Virus record (IMG/VR): IMGVR_UViG_3300034137_000025
Coordinates: 1-60,847 of that record
Strand: one strand, 5' to 3'
DNA from: a virus
DNA: 60,847 nucleotides
The notes under the pieces are model-generated. The model searched no databases and was not told where the DNA came from. It saw nothing but the letters and a program-made list of their open reading frames with translations. A program made the position numbers and the translations under genes. Positions within the stretch are counted from its first letter, which is position 1; each line of letters starts with the position of its first letter. This document shows positions 16,212 through 25,098 of this stretch, in pieces.

Positions 16212-16976
16212 TCATGTGGTTAGTTGTGCATCTTTATGCCTGAGGATCAGGCGTGTTCGGTCCATCCAAGGCCCCCCGAAAACAATAATTTCTGAAGGCC
16301 GTCCGTAGAGGTGATGCAGCAGAAACGGTCCCGAGCCGAACACAGCCGTCTCTTCGCCTGGCAGCGTTGCATCCGCGCCGAGGTAGATCCCGGCATGGTT
16401 CGGGTGCTTGGTGCGCCCTACTTCCATCACGATCATATCGCCACGCTGCGGGCTGCCCACTCGCGTGAAACCAGCAGCTTCATAGGATTGCTCGTAAAGG
16501 CTCGGGCCATCTGCTTGCTCCCACCAGCCGTCCTCACGCTTGAAGGCTTCGAACTCCAGACCCCATTCACGCCTATACCAGTCGGCGCAAACCTGCCAAC
16601 AGTCCCAGGCACCATGTACAAACGGGCGTTTCAGCAGAGGTGTGTTGCCTGTAGGAACAATGGTGCGCAGATCGCCCTCTGGCCAGCTCAGGATATGCCA
16701 GGGTAATTCCGTAGCCTCACACATGGCCAGGTCGCGAGGCGATGGCCTGCTGGTGGCGTCCGGGTGTGAGTGAACGATGCCGATCACTTCGCCGATGTCT
16801 TCAGCAGCGGCGTAATCCTCGGGGACAATTAGGAACTCTTCGGTCGGGTCGGTCGCGGTGTTTGAGCAGGCGAAGTATTGGTGCTTGCGACCAACTGCCA
16901 GCAGCAGGCCGCAGCACTCGCGCGGATATTCAGCAGAAGCATGGGCCCGCACCGCCTCCAGGATGTACTTGAACAT
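16212..16976 (-). CDS. K: Tail tip assembly peptidase K (JAB + NlpC/P60)
   Basis: 254 residues with two domains as in lambda K. Residues 1-100 are a Mov34/JAB-type metalloprotease with E20, H69-S-H71-P and S79/D82. Residues about 115-235 are an NlpC/P60 cysteine peptidase with C126 (WDCWQ) and H194 (HPNHAGIY). The protein processes or positions tail tip parts and may open peptidoglycan during DNA entry. It follows gene L by two bases. All catalytic residues are present. Confidence 0.88.
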   Translation of the reverse strand: MFKYILEAVRAHASAEYPRECCGLLLAVGRKHQYFACSNTATDPTEEFLIVPEDYAAAEDIGEVIGIVHSHPDATSRPSPRDLAMCEATELPWHILSWPEGDLRTIVPTGNTPLLKRPFVHGAWDCWQVCADWYRREWGLEFEAFKREDGWWEQADGPSLYEQSYEAAGFTRVGSPQRGDMIVMEVGRTKHPNHAGIYLGADATLPGEETAVFGSGPFLLHHLYGRPSEIIVFGGPWMDRTRLILRHKDAQLTT

Positions 16977-16978
16977 GG

Positions 16979-17728
16979 TCAGCCCCTCGCGATCAGTGAG
17001 ACAGCTGGGAAGCCGCCGTGGCTTAGCTCGTTTCCTTCACCAAACCGGCACTCGCACCCTGTTTTGAGCAACGCGTTGCACTGATCCTTTTCAGGGTCAT
17101 CCGTTGGTTGCCCTTCCATGTCGAAATAGGGGCCTGTGTATTGGCAGTTCGGGCCCCTGTAGCCGCCCGTCAATGCCCAGTGACACAGCGTGGTCATCTG
17201 CCGGCCGATGGATTCGCCGCCAACGTCGCCCGGGCTGGCCAGCTCCCACGAAACGGTCTCGCCGTCTTCGTTGGTCTTCTGGTCCAGATACCAGACCTCA
17301 ATGGATTCCTGGGTCGGGTCCGCCTCAGGGTTACCGTCAGGGAAGTTCGCGGCATCCAGGTACCGACCAAGCGTGTGCCGCATTGTGAGCTTGAAATCGA
17401 GTAGATCCTCAAAAGCGAGGCAAAGCGCAGTGATTCTGCCGCTCACGTTCCCCACTGAGAGGGTTGGCCGCACTGCTGTACCGTCGCCGTTGGCTTCAAT
17501 GCCGTCAATTTGCATCGGCCAGGCGCCGTACTCGAAACCTTGCCACCAAATAGATTTAGCCGGGAGCTGATCTGCAGCTTCCCCAGCATTCAATATTTCC
17601 TCCAGCGTGTGCGGTATGGCGTGTCCATGGAAGCGCAGAACGTCCGCACCGTACTCCGAACCATCTAGCTCAAAAAGCAGCGCCTCGCTTCCAGGATCGA
17701 GCGCCTGGATGTCACTAATCAGCGGCAT
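16979..17728 (-). CDS. L: Minor tail protein L
   Basis: 249 residues. Start MPLISDIQALDPGSEALLFE is the usual opening of lambda L-type proteins, and four cysteines near the C-terminus (CHWALTGGYRGPNCQY, then CNALLKTGCECRF) match those that bind an iron-sulfur cluster in lambda L. It belongs to the distal tail ring between tube and J. Neighbours M and K are in the lambda order. Confidence 0.88.
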   Translation of the reverse strand: MPLISDIQALDPGSEALLFELDGSEYGADVLRFHGHAIPHTLEEILNAGEAADQLPAKSIWWQGFEYGAWPMQIDGIEANGDGTAVRPTLSVGNVSGRITALCLAFEDLLDFKLTMRHTLGRYLDAANFPDGNPEADPTQESIEVWYLDQKTNEDGETVSWELASPGDVGGESIGRQMTTLCHWALTGGYRGPNCQYTGPYFDMEGQPTDDPEKDQCNALLKTGCECRFGEGNELSHGGFPAVSLIARG

Positions 17729-17737
17729 GGTTTCCCC

Positions 17738-18076
17738 TTAGGGCTTGAAGGCTCGGCCGAAAGTGGCCGTGAGTTTGAAAACTCCACCACCAACTGGAGT
17801 GGGGACCGGGTCTTTGCAGGTGAACATTCCGAGCTGACCAAGCGGGGTCTTCCAGAGAAACGCCTTCGCGCCGGCGTGCCGATCCAGGAAGGCCATGATC
17901 TCCATCACTCTGGCCTTTGGCCCGGTATGGGAGATCGGGTAAGAGTCTTCCTTATTGTTCGGGCCGTCTCCTGACTCCTGCTTGTATCCGTCACCAAACT
18001 TGGCGGTCCGAACCCGGTAGGTGATCTCAGGTGAGCTTCCAGTTTCGGTGGGCCAAGTGAATATCTCCATTGCCAT
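17738..18076 (-). CDS. M: Minor tail protein M
   Basis: 112 residues from the ATG at 18076, which overlaps the stop of the tape measure gene (TGATG) and has AGGGGGAG upstream. FTWPTETGSSPEITYRVRTA and the GDGYKQESGDGPN stretch are typical of the phage minor tail family of lambda M. It forms the distal tail protein ring under the tape measure. Confidence 0.87.
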   Translation of the reverse strand: MAMEIFTWPTETGSSPEITYRVRTAKFGDGYKQESGDGPNNKEDSYPISHTGPKARVMEIMAFLDRHAGAKAFLWKTPLGQLGMFTCKDPVPTPVGGGVFKLTATFGRAFKP

Positions 18077-21000
18077 CACGCTCTCCCCCTAGAGTTACGG
18101 AAGCTGACACCGCCGCCGCGCCAAGAGTCGGCGACAGCCTTTTCAGCGGCGGCTTTCATTTGGGTTTGTAGGTTTTGAGTCAGGGCCGCTTGATCCAGCT
18201 GCATCCCCTTTGAGCTTCGATCCTCGGTTACCACGGTGACTGGGGCGCTGATGCTGATCGATGATCCGCCGCCGCTGCTCAGTGCCCTTACTCCCAGCTG
18301 TCCCCCAGCCGTCCGGGCGAGAGGCATGATCGCCTCATCCCCCGCCTCACCCATCACTCCGGTTCTGCCGTTGGCCATGCCGAAGGCAGTCGGAGTGCTC
18401 ACGACGCTATTGGTGAACGCGCCACCGTTGGCAAACATCTGGACACCATCGCGCCAAGCGCCCCCTTTGGCCTGGGGGAAAGCCACGGTTGCCGAGCTCG
18501 CGTCGAATTGACTGGCAAAGTTGCTTGCCCCTGCCTGCGCCCCGCCAGCCGTGGCGGACGCAGTTGCACCGCCAGCCCCTCCTGCGAAGTAGCTCGTTGC
18601 AGCGCCAACCAGCGTGCTCAGCAATGCCGAACTCGCTTGCTGAGATGCAATGCGGGCCATATCGGAAATAATCGACTTCGAGAAGTCCGAGAACTTGAAC
18701 TTCCCTGTGGTCGCGAAGTTTGCGATTGCATCGCCCATCGAGCTGAACGCATTGGTAAACAGGCTTTTCGTCTGCCCAGCCGCGTCCCGAGCTGATTCCA
18801 GGTAGTTCTGCCAGGCTGACGTTGCACCACTGCGCCAATCGCCCTGGGCCACCGACATCTGCTCGTAATTACTGAGCGTCGTGTCCTTGAGGTCTGCCTC
18901 ACTCTGGTTGATAGCCGTCAGCTTGGCGATGTACTCCTCGGCGCTCATGTTGCGCGAGGCGTCCGCCTTGTCGCGCGCAAGATCCAGGCGCTGCTGGTTG
19001 GCCTTGTCCTCGATACCGTTGATTGAGCTGGTAAGCGATGCCTGACGGTCGCCTTGGCCGAGGCCTACAACTGCACGCTGCCCGGCGCGCTGGAGCGCAA
19101 GGTTCTGCTGATCCAGAGCATCGGTGTAGTTGCTGATGGCAAGCTTCTGCTTGGCGAGTCGGCCGGTTTCAGCGGTGGCCAGGACTTCCAGCTGGCTATC
19201 GGCGTCCTGCTGAGCCTTGACCATGCTGGTGCGAGCGTCAGCAATCTTCTGGTCCAGCTGAATTCGCTGGACGGCAGAGGTCGACGTCTTGCCCCGAACC
19301 GCTTCCAGCGCAGCAATCTCGGACTCATACGCCGAGGTTATGTCGCCCTTTTCCTGCTCAACAATTGCAACGCGCTGACTGCTATATGACTCGGCTGTAA
19401 TGAGACCGGCCTTCTGCGCAGCTTCAAGCTCCTTCTGCGCATTTTGGTAGTAGCTGATGATCGACTTCAGCTGGTTCTGCGCTGTGTTGAATGCTGTCAG
19501 ATCAACAGCGCCCGCTGCGGCTGGTTTAGCGTCTTTGTTCTTCTCGGCGATGTTCGAAAGGCCCTGGGCCACGGCCTTAGGACTGACTGCGGGATCGTTG
19601 GCGTTTGCCTTGCGCAGCTTTTCGACATCTGCCAGATATTCTTTCTGAAGCTTGTTGCGCTTCTCCAGCGGAGTGAGGTTCGAATCATTCGCGGCTTTGA
19701 TCCGGCGTGCAGCGCCGATCCCGTCTTCCTGAATCTTGGCCTGCTCACCATCGTACTTCGCTATGTCGGCCTTGGCAGCCTTCTCATCACGCAACATATT
19801 CAGCTTGTTGTCGTAATAATCGATCATCACCTGTTTGTTTTGAAACAGGCCGACGTCCCCGTTTTTAGCGTCATCAAGGTTTTTCTGGGCCTGCTCGATA
19901 TCCGCATCGATGTCAGGGCGCCCGATGTTCTTGAGCGAGTCGGCAGCCTTGGCAACAGCGTTGTAAGCCTTCTCCCAGATGCTCAGGTTTTCAAGAATCT
20001 TCGGCGTCCGGTCATTGATCGCATCAGCGAACTGCTCGGTTGCCAGCTTGACCGCGCCAGCATGATTACCTTGCTCTTCCAGAGCTACGATCTGCGCATA
20101 AACCGAGGCAGTCAGGTAATGGTATTGCTGGTTAAGCGCCTCCGAGGCCTTGACCGGATCGTCAGCGATCTTGACGAACTCAGCGATGGTTTCGCTGATT
20201 GCCTTGCCGGTTGCCTCCTTCATCGAAACTGCGGCTTCAGTGATTTCGAGAAAAGCACTGGACGCAATTTTCCCATTGCCTGCCAGGGCGGCCAGAGCCT
20301 CAGCGGCCGCCCCCGTTGTGCCTACGATTGCACTGACCTGTTTGGCCATCTCGGAGAGTTGAGTAGCGCTTAACCCGGCATAGCTGCCTGTGAGAATCAG
20401 TGACTTATTGAACGCATCGGCTTCCTGAGCGCCCTTGTAGTACGCAACCGAAAGCACGCCGACTACCGCCGCCACGGCCGCGAACGGCGCAATCAAAGCA
20501 GCCAGGCGCAAAGCAGATGTTCCAGCATTCGCGCCAATTTCCAGAAGATTGTGCGCAGCTACTCGAAAGTTTCCCTCCGCCAAAGCATTGCCCAACTGAA
20601 GGACGTTCTCCCGCGCTCCCTTGGAGTTCAACCCGAACTTCGACGTGTCATCGCTCAGCCCCTTGATACGCTGGCGAGCTGCATCAATATCGGCAGAGTA
20701 AGTTTTGAATTCGTCTTCGCCAATGACTCCGCTGTCTCGATGTTTTTTCAGCTCATCGAGTTGATCGTCCAGCTTCTTCAAGGCTGCTTGTGCCGGGCTG
20801 ATTTTTCCTAGCAGCTTCTCCAGCCCTTCGGTCTGGACACCCGTTGCAGCGGCGGCCTGCTTCGTAGCCGCGGCCACTTCGTCCGTCGAGCCGATCAACG
20901 CATCGGACATTGATTGGAGCCGTTTCTGCAAATCGACATAGTTGGCAGTGGACGCACGACCAGCATCCATGGCCGACGTGTTGCTCTTAACGCCGGCAGT

Positions 21001-21270
21001 TAACGATTGGTAATACTGGCTCGCCTCAAGTGAGGCCTTGGCCGTTTCCAATAATCGGGTTTTGGCGTCATCTGTGGCTTGAGCCGCCTTTACCTCGGCG
21101 GCCGCAAGGTCATCGGCAGAAGCGGCGGTCTTTTTGAAGCTGGCCGCCACATCCTCTGCAGCCTTCTCAGCTTTGACCCCGGCCTGGGTAAGTTTGTCGA
21201 GGTCAGTTGCAGCCGTCGCGGCCTGACTGGAATCAACCTCAAGGCCGAGCTGCGCGATGGTTCCCGACAT
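18076..21270 (-). CDS. H: Tape measure protein
   Basis: 1064 residues. N-terminus MSGTIAQLGLEVDSSQAATA begins the long helical region of tape measure proteins. A hydrophobic segment (LRLAALIAPFAAVAAVVGVL) lies near residue 260, a TMP-repeat/lambda H-like central region follows, and the C-terminal third contains a Gly/Ala-rich part and the conserved GRTGVMGEAGDEAIMPLART motif. It sets tail length and is injected with the DNA. By the lambda rule of about 0.15 nm per residue the tail would be about 150 nm (inference). Confidence 0.92.
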   Translation of the reverse strand: MSGTIAQLGLEVDSSQAATAATDLDKLTQAGVKAEKAAEDVAASFKKTAASADDLAAAEVKAAQATDDAKTRLLETAKASLEASQYYQSLTAGVKSNTSAMDAGRASTANYVDLQKRLQSMSDALIGSTDEVAAATKQAAAATGVQTEGLEKLLGKISPAQAALKKLDDQLDELKKHRDSGVIGEDEFKTYSADIDAARQRIKGLSDDTSKFGLNSKGARENVLQLGNALAEGNFRVAAHNLLEIGANAGTSALRLAALIAPFAAVAAVVGVLSVAYYKGAQEADAFNKSLILTGSYAGLSATQLSEMAKQVSAIVGTTGAAAEALAALAGNGKIASSAFLEITEAAVSMKEATGKAISETIAEFVKIADDPVKASEALNQQYHYLTASVYAQIVALEEQGNHAGAVKLATEQFADAINDRTPKILENLSIWEKAYNAVAKAADSLKNIGRPDIDADIEQAQKNLDDAKNGDVGLFQNKQVMIDYYDNKLNMLRDEKAAKADIAKYDGEQAKIQEDGIGAARRIKAANDSNLTPLEKRNKLQKEYLADVEKLRKANANDPAVSPKAVAQGLSNIAEKNKDAKPAAAGAVDLTAFNTAQNQLKSIISYYQNAQKELEAAQKAGLITAESYSSQRVAIVEQEKGDITSAYESEIAALEAVRGKTSTSAVQRIQLDQKIADARTSMVKAQQDADSQLEVLATAETGRLAKQKLAISNYTDALDQQNLALQRAGQRAVVGLGQGDRQASLTSSINGIEDKANQQRLDLARDKADASRNMSAEEYIAKLTAINQSEADLKDTTLSNYEQMSVAQGDWRSGATSAWQNYLESARDAAGQTKSLFTNAFSSMGDAIANFATTGKFKFSDFSKSIISDMARIASQQASSALLSTLVGAATSYFAGGAGGATASATAGGAQAGASNFASQFDASSATVAFPQAKGGAWRDGVQMFANGGAFTNSVVSTPTAFGMANGRTGVMGEAGDEAIMPLARTAGGQLGVRALSSGGGSSISISAPVTVVTEDRSSKGMQLDQAALTQNLQTQMKAAAEKAVADSWRGGGVSFRNSRGRA

Positions 21271-21280
21271 GATGACTCCG

Positions 21281-21583
21281 TTATTTCGATTCGCTCATGA
21301 CGAGCAAGGCTTCGGCCTCCATTACGCGAAGGTCTTGGAAAATGCTTTTTCGGGTTTTCTTGGGAATGTCGAGCAGGGACAAGACCGCTGGGAGCGATCC
21401 GTAATCAAGGCCAGTCGGACCAGCCATGCCTACGCGCCACTGAGTACCCATGGCATCCAGCGCGAGGAATGCAGTCCAGTTGTCTGGGAAAACCTCAACC
21501 GTATCGTCGAGGTCGTCCGCAGAAAGTCCGTACAAGGAGAGCTGCTCTGGCGGTGCCGAAGCCCCGTACAGAGCTTGCGACAC
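21281..21583 (-). CDS. T: Tail chaperone frameshift extension T (DUF1799)
   Basis: 100 residues as an open frame, VSQALYGASAPPEQLSLYGL onward. Its frame is reached from gene G by a -1 shift at GGGAAAC (21592-21598), giving ...LGKLIEVSQALYG without a stop. As in lambda, T is probably made only as a G-T fusion. T domains bind the tape measure protein and recruit the tube subunit. An internal GTG at 21583 could allow independent translation, but it has no good SD. Confidence 0.85.
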   Translation of the reverse strand: MSQALYGASAPPEQLSLYGLSADDLDDTVEVFPDNWTAFLALDAMGTQWRVGMAGPTGLDYGSLPAVLSLLDIPKKTRKSIFQDLRVMEAEALLVMSESK

Positions 21584-21588
21584 CTCGA

Positions 21589-21978
21589 TCAGTTTCCCAG
21601 TCGTGCCGTTGCAAAAGCCTGCTGATAGGCATCGACAATGGCCTGACCTGCACCTGCAGAGGTTTCAACCAAGGCGCGGATGGACTCAGGGCTCAACTTG
21701 TCTTCGAACCCCCAACCAGATACTAGAGCCTGAACTTGCTCAACCTGGCGCTCGATGTCGGCCTCGGTCACATCGATCAGAGTGAGTTCATCCGCTTTTG
21801 CAGCGAAGGATTCCTGATCTTCTTTGACCTTTGCTTGCCATCCAGCGAACAGCGCAGCCAACTCTTTGCGGTCGCGATACCGGAATTCAAACGGGACCTT
21901 TATCACGGCCCCGCCAACCCGAGGGATATCGACGTCAGCCTTGAACGTCGGGTTTTGGGCGATTTTGAACTTCGCCAT
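21589..21978 (-). CDS. G: Tail assembly chaperone G
   Basis: 129 residues, MAKFKIAQNPTFKADVDIPR at the start and a helical acidic C-terminal half. Located between tube protein and tape measure as always for G. The last codons CTG-GGA-AAC-TGA contain the slippery heptamer G-GGA-AAC immediately before the stop. Expected to coat the tape measure protein during tail assembly and to be absent from virions. Confidence 0.88.
   Translation of the reverse strand: MAKFKIAQNPTFKADVDIPRVGGAVIKVPFEFRYRDRKELAALFAGWQAKVKEDQESFAAKADELTLIDVTEADIERQVEQVQALVSGWGFEDKLSPESIRALVETSAGAGQAIVDAYQQAFATARLGN
21592..21598 (-). promoter_or_regulatory. Programmed -1 ribosomal frameshift site
   Basis: On the minus strand G-GGA-AAC in the zero frame is a canonical X-XXY-YYZ heptamer, one base different from lambda's GGGAAAG. 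The zero-frame stop TGA follows at once, and the -1 frame is open through gene T. Confidence 0.85.
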
Positions 21979-21981
21979 GGA

Positions 21982-22638
21982 TTACACCGCCGCCGTAACG
22001 TAGCGAGTCGGCTCAGCCTGCAGCGCGAGGTTGACGGTCCGGGTCAGCAGGTTGTTGCGGGAAACGGCCGGCTGCTTGGAGAACGAGGTGTAGGCGCCGT
22101 ACAGCAACTGGTCGTTGCCGGGGAGTACAAGACGTGCAGCCTGAACCTGCTTGCCGGCATCAGCCTTCAGAAGGATCGAGTTGAACGGCTTGGCAGGATC
22201 ATCCGCGATTGTCAGCGTCATGCTGGTGGCCGATTTGTCGGTTGGGATCTGCCTGCCTTGGTCGTCTTCAAGGAAAACCACGTCTAGGTAATTCTGATCG
22301 CCGCCCGAGAAGGCCAGGTCGCTGATCTGAGGGATCTGCACCCACGTCAGAATTTTCTTCATGCTGCCTACGCCGCCGCCGGCCGGGAAAACGGTCACGT
22401 CGCTGGTGTCGATCGATTCCAGAGTAATCGCGGTTGCAGTTGCAGCTTTCACGCGAACGACCCGGTTATCCAACTTGCTCCAGCCGGAACTGAGCAAGAC
22501 GATATCGCCCGACTCGAGCGCGCCCCCAATGACAGTCGCAACGGCCTCGGTAGCGTTCGAAATAGCGCTGAAGGCCAGCACCGCCTCATAGGTTGCGGCA
22601 TGCTGGAAATAGCCGCCGTTCGGGATTTTGTACGCCAT
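21982..22638 (-). CDS. V: Major tail tube protein
   Basis: 218 residues, beta-rich (MAYKIPNGGYFQHAATYEAV; LTIADDPAKPFNSILLKADA), in the position of lambda V directly before the G/T chaperones. Features such as the LQAEPTRYVTA end fit the phage tail-tube family. It polymerises around the tape measure. GAGAAGAGG lies ten bases before the start, and a terminator hairpin lies upstream at 22663. Confidence 0.87.
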   Translation of the reverse strand: MAYKIPNGGYFQHAATYEAVLAFSAISNATEAVATVIGGALESGDIVLLSSGWSKLDNRVVRVKAATATAITLESIDTSDVTVFPAGGGVGSMKKILTWVQIPQISDLAFSGGDQNYLDVVFLEDDQGRQIPTDKSATSMTLTIADDPAKPFNSILLKADAGKQVQAARLVLPGNDQLLYGAYTSFSKQPAVSRNNLLTRTVNLALQAEPTRYVTAAV

Positions 22639-22662
22639 TGGTGTTTCCTCTTCTCAGAAATG

Positions 22663-22687
22663 ACAAAACCCGCTCGATGGCGGGTTT
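22663..22687 (-). terminator. Intrinsic terminator in front of the tube gene
   Basis: AAACCCGC/GCGGGTTT stem of eight pairs with TTTTG on the minus strand, 25 bases before the tube gene start. Confidence 0.65.
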
Positions 22688-22708
22688 CGGGGTTGCCCAA
22701 TGGGCGAA

Positions 22709-23119
22709 TTATTCTGTGTCGGCTCGATACTGGAACGAGGCCGAAACGGACAGTGTTGTATCAACAGTAATCACAGGGCCCGGCTCAACCGGCGTCAATA
22801 CGATCACCTCGAAGTCGCCCTGTGCCAGGCGCAGATACGCGGGGAACACGTCAGCGAGCTCTTCGACCAAGCCCTCTGCGTCACCGCTGCCGTTGCCGAC
22901 GGGCGTCACTACGTTGATTTGGAACACACCGGTGTACACGCGGTGGTCACCAGCCAATGTGTTGGTGTCCGTGCCGGCAGGCAGTGCAAAGCAGCTCAGG
23001 TACGTCTCGTCGACTTCGGGCACGAACTCAGCGCCTTGGTACGCAACGCGCAGGGCTTTATCGGCGGCCCACGCGGCAAGTCGTTGCTGATAAAGCAGGC
23101 GGATGGTCAGGTGGCTCAT
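22709..23119 (-). CDS. Tail terminator-like protein (lambda U position, DUF4128)
   Basis: 136 residues. MSHLTIRLLYQQRLAAWAAD with the later HRVYTGVFQINVVTPVGNGS and the C-terminal VSASFQYRADTE are typical of DUF4128 proteins, which have the gpU fold. It caps the tail tube and joins it to the head. ATGA overlap with the preceding gene indicates coupling. Confidence 0.8.
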   Translation of the reverse strand: MSHLTIRLLYQQRLAAWAADKALRVAYQGAEFVPEVDETYLSCFALPAGTDTNTLAGDHRVYTGVFQINVVTPVGNGSGDAEGLVEELADVFPAYLRLAQGDFEVIVLTPVEPGPVITVDTTLSVSASFQYRADTE

Positions 23120-23772
23120 ATCTGATGGTTCCTGATGGCTTCGAGCACGATCTGTTGGAAGCGCGCGACGGTGATGCGCACCATGCCGCCAGGTGCCTGA
23201 GTCGAATGGCCAAACTCCAGCGGAATCGCGTAAGGCAGCGAATTGGTGATATAGCAGGTGTCGCCAGCACTGAATTCAATGGCGCCGCTGACGATCCGCG
23301 CAGTTGATTTGTTCCCGCTCGGGTCCACTTCATCGGTCGTCGTGCTGTCCGGGCTCCCAATGCTGAACATCCAGTTGCCGCGAAATCGGCCGCCGACGTA
23401 GCCGCTGCCGGAAACCAGACCGTTTACGTTGAAGTTCTGCACCCGTTCGGCTTTGGTCAGAGGCTTTGCATACTTCACGCCGCGCTTGAGTTTTCCGGCC
23501 TTGGTGAAGTTGCTGTCGGTCAGATTGATGACCGTGTTGCGCACCGCGACCTTGAAGTCGTAGTCATCAGCGGCGCGTGTATTCGCTGCGCGGTGAGCGA
23601 CATTTGCTGCCCAAATCTCAGGATTCCCCACCGGTGACATGCGGATGACGCTGGAGCCGAGTTCGATGATGATCTCGCGCATACTGGCATCAATGGCGCC
23701 CTTGGCCTCTTCGGCGAACTTCGCAATGCTGAGCGCGAAACTGCCAGATTGACCTGCGCCTGCCCTGCTCAC
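23116..23772 (-). CDS. Tail completion / connector protein (lambda Z, HK97 gp10-like)
   Basis: 218 residues. The N-terminal helix (IAKFAEEAKGAIDASMREII) followed by SSVIRMSPVGNPEIW is the hallmark of HK97 gp10-like proteins, with a C-terminal ITNSLPYAIPLEFGHSTQAP motif. Members act at the head-tail joint. Its ends overlap both neighbours by four bases, so the three connector genes form one coupled block. Confidence 0.8.
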   Translation of the reverse strand: MSRAGAGQSGSFALSIAKFAEEAKGAIDASMREIIIELGSSVIRMSPVGNPEIWAANVAHRAANTRAADDYDFKVAVRNTVINLTDSNFTKAGKLKRGVKYAKPLTKAERVQNFNVNGLVSGSGYVGGRFRGNWMFSIGSPDSTTTDEVDPSGNKSTARIVSGAIEFSAGDTCYITNSLPYAIPLEFGHSTQAPGGMVRITVARFQQIVLEAIRNHQI

Positions 23773-24137
23773 GACCTCACCTGCAGCTCATACAGCAGTG
23801 GCGTACCGGCAGGGTTGATCTCTTTGAGCGGTGGGATGATTGACCAGGTCTTGTTCTGGACAATGACCTTGCTGAGCAGTGTCGGTGGTGCTGATAGCCC
23901 ACTCGCCGCGATCTTCAGCTTCTTGTCGCCCACCTTGATGAGCGTGTTGGTCTGGAATTCTTGCCCGGTGAAGTCCTGAAGGATTCCTTGGGCGGTCCGC
24001 TCGGTGACTGTGTCCAGGCCGGTCTTGCCCCTGGCAGGGTCGTAGACGCCTTTTACCGTATCGCGAATGGTTACTGGCTGACCAAACTCGGTGATCAGCT
24101 GAAAGGCCATCACGGCCATCTCGTCATAGAAGGCCAT
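23769..24137 (-). CDS. Head-tail joining protein
   Basis: 122 residues, MAFYDEMAVMAFQLITEFGQ then beta strands (TAQGILQDFTGQEFQTNTLI) and a final SIIPPLKEINPAGTPLLYEL. This is the SPP1 gp16/lambda FII-like stopper or head-completion type by size and place. GGAG lies eight bases before the start, and the terminator at 24153 separates it from the inserted regulator gene. Confidence 0.72.
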   Translation of the reverse strand: MAFYDEMAVMAFQLITEFGQPVTIRDTVKGVYDPARGKTGLDTVTERTAQGILQDFTGQEFQTNTLIKVGDKKLKIAASGLSAPPTLLSKVIVQNKTWSIIPPLKEINPAGTPLLYELQVRS

Positions 24138-24152
24138 CAGGACTCCAGATGC

Positions 24153-24178
24153 AAAAAACCCAGCGCAACGGCTGGGCT
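24153..24178 (-). terminator. Intrinsic terminator behind the inserted XRE gene
   Basis: CCCAGC-cgttgc-GCTGGG hairpin and TTTTTT on the minus strand, between the stop of the XRE gene (24185) and the next late gene. Confidence 0.72.
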
Positions 24179-24184
24179 TATTGA

Positions 24185-24508
24185 TTAGCTATAGGACAAG
24201 GTAACCGTGCCGAAGCCGCGACTTTTCAACTCTTCCAAAATTTGCTCCAGAGTCGATTCAGACAACGATTCGCCAATATCTTGCTTCTTGGCTTCCGCCT
24301 CGACCTCCTCATCATCGACCTCGAAAAGGACCTTGTTGAGCTCTTGCCAAGTCCCCATTGTCGGCTGCGACTCGCCACGCTCATAGCGGCCAGGCATCAC
24401 TCCCGAAATGCCCGCCTCCTCGGCCAACTGCGTCAGAGTGAGGCCCGCTTCTTTGCGCGCTGACCGAAGTGCAGATGGGAAATTACTGCTTTTTGGGTTG
24501 GGTAGCAT
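24185..24508 (-). CDS. XRE-family HTH regulator (moron between head genes)
   Basis: 107 residues from the ATG at 24508 (CAGGAG seven bases upstream). HTH at about 10-60 (LRSARKEAGLTLTQLAEEAG; PGRYERGESQPTMGTWQELN) and an acidic tail. It has its own promoter (24534-24562) and terminator (24153-24178), so it is an autonomous unit inside the structural operon, expected to be active in the lysogen. An AT-rich inverted repeat (24563-24576) beside the promoter could be its operator. Targets unknown. Confidence 0.75.
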   Translation of the reverse strand: MLPNPKSSNFPSALRSARKEAGLTLTQLAEEAGISGVMPGRYERGESQPTMGTWQELNKVLFEVDDEEVEAEAKKQDIGESLSESTLEQILEELKSRGFGTVTLSYS

Positions 24509-24533
24509 GGCAAAACTCCTGTAGTGAGCCGCC

Positions 24534-24576
24534 AAAATATACACCTAAAACCAAACGATCAAGATATTTTTATATC
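24534..24576 (-). promoter_or_regulatory. Promoter and inverted repeat of the XRE moron
   Basis: On the minus strand TTGATC (24562-24557), 17-bp spacer, TATTTT (24539-24534). The perfect palindrome GATATAAAAATATC (24576-24563) lies directly before the -35 box. Confidence 0.55.
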
Positions 24577-24591
24577 ATGGCCAGTATTCTT

Positions 24592-25095
24592 TTATACCCT
24601 TACCGCGAACAACCCACGCTTCAGCAGGTAATCAGCAAACTGTGTCGCGCTAGGCCGATCTGGCGCAGCCGGAAGCAGCCGCGAGCTGTTGCTCGGGATT
24701 ACCGCGTATTCCCGAGTGACAGCGCCCTCGACACGATCCAGCGTCACCGCACCTTTACGCTGCTCGACAGGATCGATGTCATCAGCGTGAATCTCGGCGG
24801 CCAGAGCCATCTGACCGTACTGGATGCGCGCCGGAAGATAGTTGTCCGCCTTGATCTCATGATCCAGGTGGACTTCCCGGCGCGGCCAAGCCAACGCCTG
24901 ATCGCTGTCGGTCTTGCGCCCCTTCCAGGTCATACCATCCATCACCAAGGCCGCCCGGCGCAGCAGTGCTTCCTGAGGAGCGACGTCAGCAGGGATGACC
25001 ACGCCGAACTTTACGGCGTATAGGGTCAGGTCTGCAGCGCTGGCGTAGCTTTCGGCGTCAGGCTTACCGGTGCCGTCCTCGATGATGAGTGCCAT
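24592..25095 (-). CDS. Head-tail connector of the 'DnaT-like' family
   Basis: 167 residues. ALIIEDGTGKPDAESYASAA at the start, LRRAALVMDGMTWKGRKTDS and LAWPRREVHLD in the middle are typical of the phage family annotated as putative DnaT-like ssDNA-binding protein. Despite that name, its constant position behind the capsid gene suggests an adaptor protein of the head-tail connector. No enzymatic motif visible. Confidence 0.75.
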   Translation of the reverse strand: MALIIEDGTGKPDAESYASAADLTLYAVKFGVVIPADVAPQEALLRRAALVMDGMTWKGRKTDSDQALAWPRREVHLDHEIKADNYLPARIQYGQMALAAEIHADDIDPVEQRKGAVTLDRVEGAVTREYAVIPSNSSRLLPAAPDRPSATQFADYLLKRGLFAVRV

Positions 25096-25098
25096 GGT

